A stretch of DNA of 64,000 nt. It comes from Methylophilales bacterium MBRSF5 (GTDB lineage Bacteria; Pseudomonadota; Gammaproteobacteria; Burkholderiales; Methylophilaceae). The stretch is from positions 1,240,001-1,304,000 of the forward strand of contig CP011001.1 in the NCBI GenBank assembly GCA_001044335.1, given 5' to 3'. Under the pieces are notes generated by a model that worked only from the letters and a program-made list of their open reading frames with translations, searched no databases and was not told where the DNA came from. Shown here in pieces: positions 26,321 to 39,456 of the stretch. Each line of letters begins with the position of its first letter. Position 1 is the stretch's first letter. The position numbers and the translations under genes were made by a program.

Positions 26321-26625
26321 TGTTTATTTCTTTCTTTCTTTTTAAACATATCCAGCATTCTCTGCGTGACCATGAACCCTCCAAAAATATTTATCGATGC
26401 AAAAAAAATTGCAATCGCGCCCAAGATGCTGCTGAAAGAAAAAATATCTCCATCAATTTCAACCACCTGTAATATCGCGCCTACAATAACAATTCCAGAA
26501 ATAGCATTCGTAACAGACATTAGAGGTGTATGAAGTGCTGGGGTCACATTCCAGACCACGTGAAATCCAACAAAAATAGCTAAAACGAATATGGTGATAT
26601 TTTGTATTGTTAAGATTTCATCCAT
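26317..26625 (-). CDS. pntAB: NAD(P) transhydrogenase subunit alpha 2 (membrane part)
   Basis: The 102 aa carry three to four membrane helices ([43 protein letters not shown]) and end MLDMFKKKE. This is the membrane portion that is fused to PntA in E. coli but separate here. It contributes to the proton channel with PntB. The conserved [17 protein letters not shown] loop is diagnostic. It overlaps pntB by 4 bases and follows alpha 1 by 9. Confidence 0.95.
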   Translation of the reverse strand: MDEILTIQNITIFVLAIFVGFHVVWNVTPALHTPLMSVTNAISGIVIVGAILQVVEIDGDIFSFSSILGAIAIFFASINIFGGFMVTQRMLDMFKKKERNKQ

Positions 26626-26634
26626 AAATAATTC

Positions 26635-27696
26635 CTAATTCTGTAAACAAGCTTTAACAAGCTCATCCTCTTTGTTAATTTTTATTTGATTGTCTACAAC
26701 AATTAATTCAAGAAAATTAAATAGATTTTTTGCATATAAAATTGAAGCGTCATGCGCCAACATTGATGGGAGGTTCTGATAGCCCACAATAGTTTTTCCA
26801 TCAACATTGATTACTTGATCAATCTCAGTCAGTTCGCAGTTACCGCCAGCAATATCAACAATTACAGATCCTGGTTTCATTGATCGCACATCAGCCTCAT
26901 TAACTAATACAGGTGGTTTTTTTCCTTGAACTAATGCCGTTGTAATAACAATGTCAGATTTTTTAATAGTTTCTGAAATTATTTGTCGTTGTCTATCCAA
27001 CCAAGATTTTGGCATCATCTGCGCATAACCACCCTTACCTTCAGCGATTTCTTTTTCTTCATCCGTTTCATAAGGAACATTTACAAATTTAGCCCCCAAA
27101 GATTCCACTTGATCCTTAACCGAAGGTCGAACATCCGATGCCTCTACTACTGCACCTAACCTTTTCGCTGTCGCTATAGCTTGTAGTCCAGCAACCCCAA
27201 CCCCCAAAATTAATACCCTTGCTGGTTTTACAGTTCCTGCAGCTGTCATGAGCATCGGCATAAATTTTTTATAAAACTCTAATGCTAATAAAACAGATTT
27301 GTAGCCCGTAATATTTGCTTGTGATGATAAAACATCCATTGATTGTGCACGTGTATTTCTCGGTAATTTAGAAAGATCGAAGGCGTTGTGTTTAAAAGAG
27401 AAGTCTTTTGTAGAGCCTAAATTTCCAATCACAATTCCTTTTTTTAGTTCTTTTAATATTTTATTGGTCGGTAATGATACCGTTAACAAAATATCTGCTT
27501 CGTTTGAAATATCTTTTCTTGTTTTGATTAGGGCGCCTGCCTCAATAAAATCCTTTTCAGAAAACTCAGCTTGAGTAAAACAATCATGTTCAAGAAAAAC
27601 TTTAATTTTATTTGCATTTAATTTTTTAACAATTTCAGGACTGATCGCGACCCTGTTTTCATTTTTCTCAAATTCGTTTAGAACACCAATAATCAT
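26635..27696 (-). CDS. pntAA: NAD(P) transhydrogenase subunit alpha 1 (NAD-binding)
   Basis: This 353-aa soluble subunit forms domain I, which binds NAD(H). It has the AlaDH/PNT N-terminal domain (KNENRVAISPEIVKKL), the Rossmann motif LILGVGVAGLQAIATAKRLGA, and the DVRPSVKDQVESLGAKFV segment that recognises NAD. It is the first pnt gene and lies 11 bases after the OxyR-like gene on the same strand, so the two may share a transcript. Confidence 0.96.
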   Translation of the reverse strand: MIIGVLNEFEKNENRVAISPEIVKKLNANKIKVFLEHDCFTQAEFSEKDFIEAGALIKTRKDISNEADILLTVSLPTNKILKELKKGIVIGNLGSTKDFSFKHNAFDLSKLPRNTRAQSMDVLSSQANITGYKSVLLALEFYKKFMPMLMTAAGTVKPARVLILGVGVAGLQAIATAKRLGAVVEASDVRPSVKDQVESLGAKFVNVPYETDEEKEIAEGKGGYAQMMPKSWLDRQRQIISETIKKSDIVITTALVQGKKPPVLVNEADVRSMKPGSVIVDIAGGNCELTEIDQVINVDGKTIVGYQNLPSMLAHDASILYAKNLFNFLELIVVDNQIKINKEDELVKACLQN

Positions 27697-27707
27697 TCGT
27701 TCTTACC

Positions 27708-28606
27708 TCAAAAAATCTTGATATTATTTGATTTGATATCTTTTAATGCAATTACAAACTTTTCAATTGCTTCCATTCTTACTGTACTCTTTCTGTAAGC
27801 AATTGCTATTCTTCTAAACGGCACTGGTTTTTTGAAAGGGATCACTTTTACCAAGGGATTGTTATAATTAATTGCTGTAGCTGTTTTTGGTAGAACCGAA
27901 ATGCCTAAATTTGAAGCCACCATATTACGAATCGTTTCTAATGAGTTTCCCTGTAATACTTCACTTTTTTTTGACAACTCTGGACAGGCCTCTACTACTT
28001 GTTCACTAAAACAGTGCTCATTATTTAAAAGTAATACCTTTTCTGTTGAGAGGTCTTTAGCCACTATCTCTTTTTTCTTGGCCCACGCATGATTTGTTGG
28101 AACAACAACATTAAATTCCTCATCATACAAAGGAATACACTCAGTGCCAGGTATCTCGAATGGAAGAGCTATCACTGCCGCCTCAATAGATCCATTCTTT
28201 AATGCAACCTCTAAGTTTTTGGTTATATTCTCTTCTACATCCAAAGGCATTTCAGGTGTTTTTTTTCTTAATACTGGAATGATTAAGGGTAATAAGTATG
28301 GAGCCACCGAATAAATCAAACCTACCTTTAATGGTGTATTTAATTGTTCCTGGCCTTTGTTAGATATATCTTTTAATTTGCTTGCTTCATCTAGAACAAT
28401 TATGGCTTGATTAATTATTTTTTCGCCAATGGGTGTAATTTTTACTTTAGTTCGATTTCTTTCGAACAATGATATTTTGAGTTCTTCTTCAAGTTTTTTT
28501 ATTGCTAGACTTAGTGCAGGTTGACTGACAAAACATTTTTCAGCAGCTCTACGAAAATTTTTTTCTTTTGCTACTGCAACAATGAATTTAAGTTCACTTA
28601 AAGTCA

Positions 28607-28607
<1 letters not shown>
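27708..28607 (-). CDS. oxyR: OxyR-like LysR-family peroxide sensor
   Basis: The 299-aa regulator has an N-terminal LysR helix-turn-helix (FRRAAEKCFVSQPALSLAIKK) and a substrate-binding-type domain. It keeps both redox Cys of OxyR at C199 and C208 (HCFSEQVVEAC), spaced by eight residues and at the same numbers as in E. coli. It should therefore sense peroxide by disulfide formation. Its start shares one base with the gyrB stop, and pntAA follows by 11 bases. This suggests linkage of NADPH supply to oxidative stress. Catalase or peroxidase targets are not in the window. Confidence 0.88.
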
Positions 28608-32102
<3,495 letters not shown>

Positions 32103-32127
32103 TTTTTTAAATTATTTATATATTTAA

Positions 32128-32142
32128 TAGTAATAATAATAC
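32128..32142 (-). other. DnaA-trio-like trinucleotide run
   Basis: The plus strand reads TAG-TAA-TAA-TAA-TAC. The minus strand therefore shows repeated TTA/CTA triplets downstream of minus-strand DnaA boxes, the orientation of the DnaA-trio element that loads DnaA on single strands. The gap to the nearest strong box is about 85 bases, longer than in well-studied origins. Confidence 0.35.
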
Positions 32143-32154
32143 ATTAAAAAACTG

Positions 32155-32183
32155 TTAAGAACATTCAGTTAACTGATTCTTAA
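32155..32183. repeat. Inverted repeat with palindromic core in oriC candidate
   Basis: Arms TTAAGAA (32155-32161) and TTCTTAA (32177-32183) flank CAT and the perfect 12-base palindrome TCAGTTAACTGA (32165-32176). It has no T-tract, so it is unlikely to be a terminator. A protein site or structural element of the origin or of dnaN control is possible. Confidence 0.6.
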
Positions 32184-32307
32184 TGGGTTATATCGGATAT
32201 AAATCAGTGGATTTAATATGGATTAATTGTGGTTAAATTGTGGACAAAAAATTTAAATTTTTAAACCAGGCAATTGTTCACATTTAATCAACAATTAACC
32301 CACAACC

Positions 32308-33660
32308 TTATCCTCTTAATACTTGCATTAAAAAGCCTAAATCTTGTCCCAAAGATTGATTATTTAATCTTTGTTCCTCAATTTCTTCACACGCATGCAT
32401 AACAGTAGTGTGGTGACGCCCACCAAAATAATTACCAATTTCTGGATAGCTTAAATTAGTCAATTCTCTTGTTAAAGTCATTGCAACCTGTCTTGGTTTC
32501 GAAAAATTTCTTGATCTCTTTTTGCCCACCATATCAGAAATTTTAATCTTATAATAATCAGCAACTGTCTTTTGAATATTTTCTACCGTAACTTGTCTTC
32601 CACGAACCGCAATGAGATCTTTTAATGCTTCTTTTGCAAGGTTTAAGTCAATTGGTAAGTTAGTGAAGTTAGATAATGCGACAATTCTATTAAGCGCTCC
32701 TTCCAATTCTCTAACATTGGATCGAATTTGTTTTGCAATAAAAAAAGCAACATCTTCAGGAAGGTTTATTTTTGAAATTTCTGCTTTTTTCAATAATATA
32801 GCCACTCTCATTTCTAACTCTGGAGGCTCTATGGCTACTGTTAAACCCCAACTAAATCGAGTCCTTAATCTTTCATCTACCCCTTGAATCTCTTTTGGGT
32901 AACTATCACAAGTAATGATAATTTGTTTTTTATTTTCGATCAGTGTGTTAAATGCATAAAAGAATTCTTCTTGCGTTCTATTTTTTTTACCAATAAATTG
33001 GATATCATCAATTAACAGAAGATCTAGCGAGTGGTAATTTTTTTTAAACTGATCAAATGTCTTACCTTCATAAGCTTTTACGACATCTGTGACGTATCTT
33101 TCAGCATGTAAATACTTAATTTTAAAATCTTTATTTTCTTCTTTAACTTTATTTCCAATGGATTGCAGCAAGTGTGTTTTGCCGAGTCCTACCCCTCCGT
33201 ATATAAACAGGGGATTGTACGATTCTCCTGGACGCTCTGAGACTTGTTTGGCTGCGGCTGTGGCAAGCTGGTTTGCTCGACCTGTGACAAAATTTTCAAA
33301 ATTAAGATTTTTATTAAGCCCAGTTGTTTTATTAATTACTGCTTTTGGTGTTGTGTCCTCAACTTTAGGTTTTATCTCATTTTTTTCTTTACCTTTGTTG
33401 ATTGGTTTAGAAATTTTTTTGCCTTTTTCAGTTACAAATAAAATTTTATTTTTAATCTTATGTTCTTTGCCAATTTCTATAATTTCTTTGGAGAACCGAT
33501 CAGTAACCCACTGTTGGATGAACTGGTTGGGTGCTACAATCTCCAAGGAATTTTCTTGTTCTCGAATTGATAAAGGTTTTACCCAGGTTTTGAATTGTTG
33601 GGCGGTTAACTTTTTCTTTAATTGGGTTGAAACTATTTCCCAGAACTCTTCTGTTTTCAT
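32308..33660 (-). CDS. dnaA: Chromosomal replication initiator protein DnaA
   Basis: The 450-aa initiator has domain I (FWEIVSTQLKKKLTAQQFKTW), a basic linker and the AAA+ domain III, with Walker A YGGVGLGKTHLLQ and Walker B LLLIDDIQFI. The C-terminal domain IV carries the signature GGRHHTTVMHACEEIE that reads DnaA boxes. The gene is flanked by candidate boxes on both sides, consistent with autoregulation and origin function. Confidence 0.98.
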   Translation of the reverse strand: MKTEEFWEIVSTQLKKKLTAQQFKTWVKPLSIREQENSLEIVAPNQFIQQWVTDRFSKEIIEIGKEHKIKNKILFVTEKGKKISKPINKGKEKNEIKPKVEDTTPKAVINKTTGLNKNLNFENFVTGRANQLATAAAKQVSERPGESYNPLFIYGGVGLGKTHLLQSIGNKVKEENKDFKIKYLHAERYVTDVVKAYEGKTFDQFKKNYHSLDLLLIDDIQFIGKKNRTQEEFFYAFNTLIENKKQIIITCDSYPKEIQGVDERLRTRFSWGLTVAIEPPELEMRVAILLKKAEISKINLPEDVAFFIAKQIRSNVRELEGALNRIVALSNFTNLPIDLNLAKEALKDLIAVRGRQVTVENIQKTVADYYKIKISDMVGKKRSRNFSKPRQVAMTLTRELTNLSYPEIGNYFGGRHHTTVMHACEEIEEQRLNNQSLGQDLGFLMQVLRG

Positions 33661-33708
33661 ATTTAATTTTTTATTCTTGGATAGAAATGATAACGGATTT
33701 GTAAAAAG

Positions 33709-33717
33709 TTATCCACA
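33709..33717 (+). promoter_or_regulatory. Perfect DnaA box
   Basis: TTATCCACA matches the consensus exactly, 49 bases upstream of the dnaA start and upstream of the rpmH promoter. It may serve dnaA autoregulation, origin function or both. Confidence 0.75.
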
Positions 33718-33747
33718 GGCAAAATGCAAATATAACAATTATATAAA

Positions 33748-33776
33748 TTGACTTTTTGATTAAATTTATGTATATT
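33748..33776 (+). promoter_or_regulatory. Sigma-70 promoter of rpmH operon
   Basis: TTGACT (33748-33753) and TATATT (33771-33776) are 17 bases apart, with a start site expected near 33783, giving a leader of about 27 bases before rpmH. It would drive rpmH-rnpA-yidD and perhaps yidC-mnmE. Confidence 0.75.
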
Positions 33777-33809
33777 TCGCGATCAATTTAAATTTTATGG
33801 AATACCATC

Positions 33810-33944
33810 ATGAAACGTACATATCAGCCTTCTAAGGTAAAAAGAGCAAGAACACATGGCTTTTTAGTTAGAATGAAAACTAAGGGCGGAAGATCTGTTA
33901 TCGCTTCAAGAAGAGCTAAAGGACGAGCAAGGTTAGGTCTTTAA
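33810..33944 (+). CDS. rpmH: 50S ribosomal protein L34
   Basis: The 44-aa, very basic protein starts [19 protein letters not shown] and ends GRARLGL, the exact form of bacterial L34. It stabilises 23S rRNA in the large subunit. It is the first gene right of the origin and is followed 3 bases later by rnpA, as almost everywhere in bacteria. Confidence 0.98.
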   Translation: MKRTYQPSKVKRARTHGFLVRMKTKGGRSVIASRRAKGRARLGL

Positions 33945-33947
33945 TCT

Positions 33948-34280
33948 TTGATTGTAAGCTCGCTTACTCGATTGACAAATGCGGATGATTTTTCATCCGT
34001 TTTTATTTTAAGAAAGCGCTTTAGTGGTGAGTTTATTAACATTTTTCGTAAACCGAACCAATTAGAATACAACCGGTTCGGTCTCATTGTTGGCAAAAAA
34101 ATCAATAAAAAAGCTGTTGCACGAAATTACATGAAGAGAGTGATTCGGGATGTCTTTCGACAGTTTGATAATTCAAGTAAGCTGGACATAATTATTCAAG
34201 TTAAGAAAAACTTTCATAAAAAAGACTATTCGATAGTCAAAAAGGATATTCATACCTTTATTAATACGCATGCTAAATAA
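33948..34280 (+). CDS. rnpA: Ribonuclease P protein component
   Basis: This 110-aa basic protein assists the RNase P ribozyme in cutting tRNA 5' leaders. It has the family opening TRLTNADDFSSVF and the RNR box KKAVARNYMKRVIRD. The start is a TTG at 33948, 3 bases after rpmH; no ATG lies before the conserved N-terminus. It overlaps yidD by 11 bases. Confidence 0.95.
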   Translation: MIVSSLTRLTNADDFSSVFILRKRFSGEFINIFRKPNQLEYNRFGLIVGKKINKKAVARNYMKRVIRDVFRQFDNSSKLDIIIQVKKNFHKKDYSIVKKDIHTFINTHAK

Positions 34281-34482
34281 TCTCTTTATCCTTTTGGTTA
34301 GAATTTATCAAAGAGCGATTAGCCCTTTTTTTATTTCTTCATGTAGGTTTACGCCGTCATGTTCTGAATATACAATTGAGGCTTTAAAAAAATACAATGT
34401 TTTTATAGCTTTGTTTTTAGCTGCAAAAAGAATTTTAAAGTGCCACCCATGGAATAGAGGTGGCCCCGATCCATTACCATAG
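34270..34482 (+). CDS. yidD: Membrane protein insertion efficiency factor YidD
   Basis: The 70-aa protein shows the signature of the family: YQRAISPFFISSCRFTPSCS near the N-terminus and CHPWNRGGPDPLP at the end. The amphipathic N-terminus attaches to the inner membrane. It supports YidC-dependent insertion and lies between rnpA and yidC, its standard place. Confidence 0.96.
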   Translation: MLNNLFILLVRIYQRAISPFFISSCRFTPSCSEYTIEALKKYNVFIALFLAAKRILKCHPWNRGGPDPLP

Positions 34483-34498
34483 ATATAGTTAGGAAAAT

Positions 34499-36106
34499 AT
34501 GGAAACCAAACGTCTAATATTATTTGTAGTCTTTTCATTTTCATTGTTGTTGTTGTGGGACTCTTGGCAACAAAAACAATTGCAAACAGAGCTGGCTGTC
34601 AGTAACGCTGAGCTTAGTGATCTTCAGCCAGGTGATTACGATTCAAGCAATATCGAAAACCCTGCATATCAGCTTGCGGATGATAAAAAAATAGTGGTGA
34701 AAACATCTTTGTACGAGGCTGAAATTAACACGGTCGGTGGAGATATTAGAAAACTAAAATTGGTGAATTTTCAAAACGACAACAAAGACGGTTTGTATGA
34801 AATCCTGAACGATGAAATGAACCCTCTCCTATATATCGCCCAAAGCGGCTTGATTGGTAAAAACCTCCCCACTCATAAGGATGTGTTTAAGTCGGACCAG
34901 TTACAATACGAATCAAACGATCAAGAAGTCCGCGTTCCTATCATCTTTGAAAATGAGGAAGTTAAGGTCGTCAAGACATACATCTTTTCAAACGATAACT
35001 ACCAGATTAAGTTGGTCACCTCGATTACTAATAAAAGCGATGCTGCCTTACAGCCTCAAATATATTATCAGTTGTTACACGATCACAAATCCGCAGAAAA
35101 ATCAGGCTTGATGCCGACCTTTACAGGCATATCCTATTTTACAGAGGCGAGTAAGTTTAAAAAAATGGATTTCAATGACATCGACAATCAAAAACCTTTT
35201 ACTCAGAATGCTAACGATGGATGGATTGGAATCATCCAAAGATACTTTGCTAGCGCATGGATCATCCCAGGCAACTCTCCCAGACAATTTTATACCAAAC
35301 GCCTTACAGACGGCATCTCCTCTGCTGGTGTTCGAGCTAAGCTTGCAATGGTAGAAGCGGGTTCCAGTGCGGAAGTCAGTTCGGTTCTGTATTCTGGTCC
35401 CCAATTGAAAAAACAATTAATTAAAGCCGCTCCTGGGATGGAGTATACCGTAGATTATGGTTGGTTAACCTTTATTGCCTCACCTTTGTTTTCATTGTTA
35501 TCAGGCATACAGAAGTTAGTGCATAACTGGGGCGTTTCTATTATTTTATTAACCCTAGTCATTAAGATTTTCTTTTACCCGCTATCTGCTTCAAGCTACC
35601 GGTCTATGGCTCAATTAAAAGAAGTCGCACCGAGGCTACAGAGTATGAAAGAAAAATTCGGTGATGATAAACAAAAAATGCAACAGGCCATGATGGAGCT
35701 CTATAAAACTGAGAAAATTAACCCGCTAGGCGGTTGTCTCCCCATCCTGATTCAGATTCCGGTATTTATTGCGCTCTACTGGGTGTTGTTAGGAGCGGTT
35801 GAGTTAAGGCAGGCTCCATTTTTTGGCTGGATTACAGACCTTTCAGTGAAGGATCCATTGTATATTTTGCCAATACTAATGGCGGCTTCAATGTTCTTAC
35901 AACAAAAACTGAATCCAAAACCTACGGATCCGACTCAGGCCCGATTAATGATGATGATGCCCATTATCTTCAGTATCTTCTTTTTCTTTTTCCCTGCTGG
36001 GTTGGTGTTGTATTGGTTCATCAACAACGTGTTGTCGATGATGCAACAGTGGTATGTGAATAAACAGATTCATGCGACGGCTATGAAGAAGAAAGGAAAT
36101 GGTTAA
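34499..36106 (+). CDS. yidC: Membrane protein insertase YidC
   Basis: This 535-aa Gram-negative insertase has the N-terminal anchor (LILFVVFSFSLLLLWDSW), a large periplasmic domain (about 50-330) and the five-helix core. Core motifs include FYPLSASSYRSMAQLKEV, INPLGGCLPILIQIP and FFFPAGLVLYWFINN. It inserts membrane proteins alone or with Sec, for example F0 subunit c and probably the rhodopsin. It overlaps mnmE by 8 bases. Confidence 0.98.
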   Translation: METKRLILFVVFSFSLLLLWDSWQQKQLQTELAVSNAELSDLQPGDYDSSNIENPAYQLADDKKIVVKTSLYEAEINTVGGDIRKLKLVNFQNDNKDGLYEILNDEMNPLLYIAQSGLIGKNLPTHKDVFKSDQLQYESNDQEVRVPIIFENEEVKVVKTYIFSNDNYQIKLVTSITNKSDAALQPQIYYQLLHDHKSAEKSGLMPTFTGISYFTEASKFKKMDFNDIDNQKPFTQNANDGWIGIIQRYFASAWIIPGNSPRQFYTKRLTDGISSAGVRAKLAMVEAGSSAEVSSVLYSGPQLKKQLIKAAPGMEYTVDYGWLTFIASPLFSLLSGIQKLVHNWGVSIILLTLVIKIFFYPLSASSYRSMAQLKEVAPRLQSMKEKFGDDKQKMQQAMMELYKTEKINPLGGCLPILIQIPVFIALYWVLLGAVELRQAPFFGWITDLSVKDPLYILPILMAASMFLQQKLNPKPTDPTQARLMMMMPIIFSIFFFFFPAGLVLYWFINNVLSMMQQWYVNKQIHATAMKKKGNG

Positions 36107-37460
36107 TTCATCATTTGTAAATGATGATTCAACCATTGCCGCTATTGCGACAGCCGCTGGCATGGGGGGCGTGGGTGTTATTAGAATATCTGGTCCTGAT
36201 GCGTTCACTATCGCCCATCAAATTACTCATCTAGATTCTATCGATTCTCATCGGGCTCACTTCACTTCCTTTTATTCTAATGAAGGTCAATTACTCGATA
36301 AGGGTTTATTGATCGGTTTTAAAGGTCCCAAGTCATTTACGGGTGAAGATGTGGCCGAGTTTCAATTGCACGGCGGCCCAGCATTGCTGCAGTCCTTGTT
36401 GGAGGAAGCGCTATCTATGGGAGCCCGCATGGCCAAACCTGGTGAATTTACTTACCGTGCGTTCCTGAATAACAAACTAGACTTAACTCAGGCTGAAGCG
36501 GTAGCGGATATCATTAATGCGTCTACCAAGTCGGCGGTGATTAATGCAGCAAATTCTTTAAAGGGAAATTTCTCATTACAAATCAATGACTTATTAAAAA
36601 AACTCATCGATATTCGCATGTACATAGAAGCATGTTTAGATTTTCCAGAAGAAGAGATAGATTTTATCGAAAAAGGACAGATTAAGTCAAAAATACAATC
36701 CATTCAGCAGGCGATTGTTGCTTTAAAAGAGACTGCTGCCAAGGGCCAAATGATTCAGGATGGTTTTCAGGTCTGCTTAGTAGGTAAGCCTAATGTTGGT
36801 AAATCAACGCTGATGAATTTATTTTCCCAAGAAGAAGTGGCGATTGTGACCAATGTCCCAGGAACGACTCGCGACCCAGTGAGAGCCTCTATTGCTTTAA
36901 AGGGGGTACCCCTAAGCTTTGTGGATACGGCAGGGATTAGAGAAACTGAGGATATTGTCGAACAAGCAGGTATAAAAAAGACCAGGGAGATTATCGGTCG
37001 TTCTGCGCTGGTGTTAGTTCTTTTAGAATCTTTAGATGATGCAGATGATTACCTTAAGCAAAACATCTTACAGGACGAGTGTAATGTTATTTGGATCCTT
37101 AATAAAATTGACCTCAATAATGAACCACCCCAAGTCACTGATTATGCTGGACAACCCCTGGTAGCAATATCTGCTAAATGTGGGACCGGCTTAGATCTGT
37201 TGGAGGACCAAATTTTACAAATTTTTGGTTTAAACCATTTAGAGGGCAATGAGCAGTTATTTTCATCGAGGCAGCGACATCTTGAAGCCTTAAAGCAGAT
37301 TGGTCATCATTTAATCACTGCGCTTGATCAGCTCGATCAACCTGAGTTAGTGGCTGAAGAACTCACCTTAGCTCAGAAAGAAATGTCTGGCATTACTGGT
37401 GAGTTTTCTACAGAAGATCTTCTCGGTGAAATTTTTAGTCGTTTTTGTATTGGGAAATAG
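36099..37460 (+). CDS. mnmE: tRNA modification GTPase MnmE
   Basis: The 453-aa GTPase works with MnmG to make the cmnm5/nm5 group on wobble uridine-34. The N-terminal folate-binding domain (GGVGVIRISGPDA) precedes a helical domain carrying the G domain (GKPNVGKSTLMN, DTAGIRETED, NKID). The invariant C-terminal CIGK ends the protein. The stop is directly followed by the first parS site. Confidence 0.98.
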   Translation: MVNSSFVNDDSTIAAIATAAGMGGVGVIRISGPDAFTIAHQITHLDSIDSHRAHFTSFYSNEGQLLDKGLLIGFKGPKSFTGEDVAEFQLHGGPALLQSLLEEALSMGARMAKPGEFTYRAFLNNKLDLTQAEAVADIINASTKSAVINAANSLKGNFSLQINDLLKKLIDIRMYIEACLDFPEEEIDFIEKGQIKSKIQSIQQAIVALKETAAKGQMIQDGFQVCLVGKPNVGKSTLMNLFSQEEVAIVTNVPGTTRDPVRASIALKGVPLSFVDTAGIRETEDIVEQAGIKKTREIIGRSALVLVLLESLDDADDYLKQNILQDECNVIWILNKIDLNNEPPQVTDYAGQPLVAISAKCGTGLDLLEDQILQIFGLNHLEGNEQLFSSRQRHLEALKQIGHHLITALDQLDQPELVAEELTLAQKEMSGITGEFSTEDLLGEIFSRFCIGK

Positions 37461-37476
37461 TGTTTCACGTGAAACA
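37461..37476. other. parS site 1
   Basis: TGTTTCACGTGAAACA is a perfect match to the chromosomal ParB-binding palindrome. It begins at the base after the mnmE stop. The parA-parB pair lies 2.6 kb downstream, so ParB should nucleate here. Confidence 0.93.
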
Positions 37477-37501
37477 CTAACTTTTAACCTCAGCACTATA
37501 T

Positions 37502-37517
37502 AGTTTCACGTGAAACA
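37502..37517. other. parS site 2
   Basis: AGTTTCACGTGAAACA matches 15 of 16 consensus positions. It lies 25 bases after site 1, about 50 bases upstream of mnmG. Closely paired sites strengthen the call. Confidence 0.9.
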
Positions 37518-37551
37518 AAACAAAACCTTAAAAACATTATAAAATACGTTT

Positions 37552-39456
37552 ATGAATAATTTTGATTCAAATTATGATGTCATTGTCATTGGTGGCGGCC
37601 ATGCCGGAACAGAAGCCAGTCTTGCTGCTGCTCGCATGGGCCAAAAAACCCTTCTGATTACACATAATATTGATACCTTGGGTCAAATGTCATGCAACCC
37701 ATCCATTGGTGGCATCGGTAAGGGGCACTTGGTTAAAGAAATTGATGCGCTGGGCGGTGTGATGGCGAAGGCAGCTGACCAAGCAGGCATTCACTTTAGG
37801 ATGTTAAATGCGAGTAAAGGCCCAGCCGTGAGAGCAACGAGGGCTCAGGCTGACCGGGTCCTATATCGCAGGGCAATCAAATACCACTTGGAGAATCAAG
37901 ACAATTTAAGTATTTTTCAACAACCGGTAGATGATCTGATCATAAAAGAGGATCAAGTCCAAGGTGTTGTGACAGAGTCAGGCATTCATTTTCATGCGAA
38001 ATCAGTGATCTTAACCGCTGGAACGTTTCTAGATGGTGTTGTGCATGTTGGGTTAAAGAATTATCAGGCGGGTCGAGCGGGTGATCCGTCATCAAAAACG
38101 CTGGCTCACCGATTAAATCAATTAAATCTTCCGGTGGGACGATTAAAAACGGGAACGCCACCACGCATTGATGGTCGGTCGATTGATTATAGCGTCATGG
38201 AAGAACAGCCAGGAGATGCTCCAACACCCTATTTTTCCTTACAATCACCTTTATTAGAGCACCCAGAACAGATTTCTTGTTGGATTACCCACACCAATTC
38301 AGCAACTCATAACATTATCCGATCCGGTTTAGACCGATCACCCATGTATACCGGAGTAATTGAGGGCGTGGGTCCACGATATTGCCCGTCGATTGAAGAT
38401 AAAATTCATCGTTTTGCCGATAAGGAGTCCCACCAAATCTTTCTAGAGCCTGAGGGGCTAACGACGCACGAAATTTATCCCAATGGCATATCCACGAGTC
38501 TTCCTTTTGATGTTCAGTATGAGCTGGTCCGCTCCATCAAAGGGCTTGAACAGGCGTACATCACCAGGCCGGGTTATGCAATTGAATACAACTATTTTGA
38601 CCCGAGGAACTTGCAATCAAGCTTGCAGACGAAAACCATTGAGGGTCTTTTCTTTGCTGGACAAATTAACGGCACCACAGGCTATGAAGAGGCGGCGGCC
38701 CAGGGCCTGGTGGCGGGAATCAATGCGGCACTAAAAGCCCAAAATAGACCTTTTTGGTGTCCAAAAAGAGAAGAATCCTACATCGGGGTAATGATTGACG
38801 ATCTTATTACGAGAGGGGTGACAGAGCCCTACCGAATGTTTACCAGCCGAGCAGAATACCGACTTCTTTTGAGGGAAGATAACGCCGATCAGAGACTGTC
38901 ATCAGCTGGTTATGATCTAGGTGTCGTGAATCAAACACAATATGATCGATTTATGAAGAAAGATCAGGGGATCCAGTCCTGTTTGAATATCATGAAAAAA
39001 ACGGTGACTAAACCAGAAGCGATTCCAACGGATGATCAACAACGTATTTTTGGGAAACAATTAGAGCGTGAGTACAGTATTTATGACCTGATCAAGCGCC
39101 CCAATGTCAATTGGAAGAAATTACAAGATTTTATGAAGCTGGACCAGGACTACGATGACCAAATTATCGAACAAGCCGAAATTAGTGCTAAATATTCGGG
39201 GTATATTAGCCGCCAGTCCGACGAAATCTTAAAAATTCAGTCTCAATACGCCATGAAAATACCCAAAAATATCAATTTTAAAGATATTAGTGGCTTAAGT
39301 AATGAGGCGATACAAAAATTTAAAGATGTGATGCCAGAAAATATTCAACAGGCGAGTAAAATTTCGGGAATTACCCCGGCTAATATTGCTTTATTGGTGG
39401 TGTATCTAAAAAAATTGGCTGTAAAGCAAGACAAGACCAAGCAAAAGGCGTCTTAG
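37552..39456 (+). CDS. mnmG: tRNA uridine-34 modification enzyme MnmG (GidA)
   Basis: The 634-aa FAD enzyme partners MnmE in tRNA wobble modification. It has the dinucleotide motif [19 protein letters not shown], the GTFLDG segment ([12 protein letters not shown]), the [24 protein letters not shown] loop (21 residues, central G-Q-I-N-G-T) and a helical C-terminus. The length is normal. It runs into rsmG with no intergenic base. Confidence 0.97.
   Translation: MNNFDSNYDVIVIGGGHAGTEASLAAARMGQKTLLITHNIDTLGQMSCNPSIGGIGKGHLVKEIDALGGVMAKAADQAGIHFRMLNASKGPAVRATRAQADRVLYRRAIKYHLENQDNLSIFQQPVDDLIIKEDQVQGVVTESGIHFHAKSVILTAGTFLDGVVHVGLKNYQAGRAGDPSSKTLAHRLNQLNLPVGRLKTGTPPRIDGRSIDYSVMEEQPGDAPTPYFSLQSPLLEHPEQISCWITHTNSATHNIIRSGLDRSPMYTGVIEGVGPRYCPSIEDKIHRFADKESHQIFLEPEGLTTHEIYPNGISTSLPFDVQYELVRSIKGLEQAYITRPGYAIEYNYFDPRNLQSSLQTKTIEGLFFAGQINGTTGYEEAAAQGLVAGINAALKAQNRPFWCPKREESYIGVMIDDLITRGVTEPYRMFTSRAEYRLLLREDNADQRLSSAGYDLGVVNQTQYDRFMKKDQGIQSCLNIMKKTVTKPEAIPTDDQQRIFGKQLEREYSIYDLIKRPNVNWKKLQDFMKLDQDYDDQIIEQAEISAKYSGYISRQSDEILKIQSQYAMKIPKNINFKDISGLSNEAIQKFKDVMPENIQQASKISGITPANIALLVVYLKKLAVKQDKTKQKAS

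Larger units (their letters stand above)
32103..32307. other. Candidate oriC segment between dnaA and dnaN
   Basis: This 205-base gene-free, very AT-rich segment holds two near-consensus DnaA boxes on the minus strand: TTGTCCACA at 32239-32247 and TTAACCACA at 32228-32236. It also holds a 29-base inverted repeat, a trinucleotide run like a DnaA-trio, and an AT-rich tract near dnaN. Gene orientation turns from leftward to rightward just beyond dnaA, as expected around an origin. Which of the two dnaA-flanking gaps is the unwinding site cannot be decided by reading alone. Confidence 0.55.
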
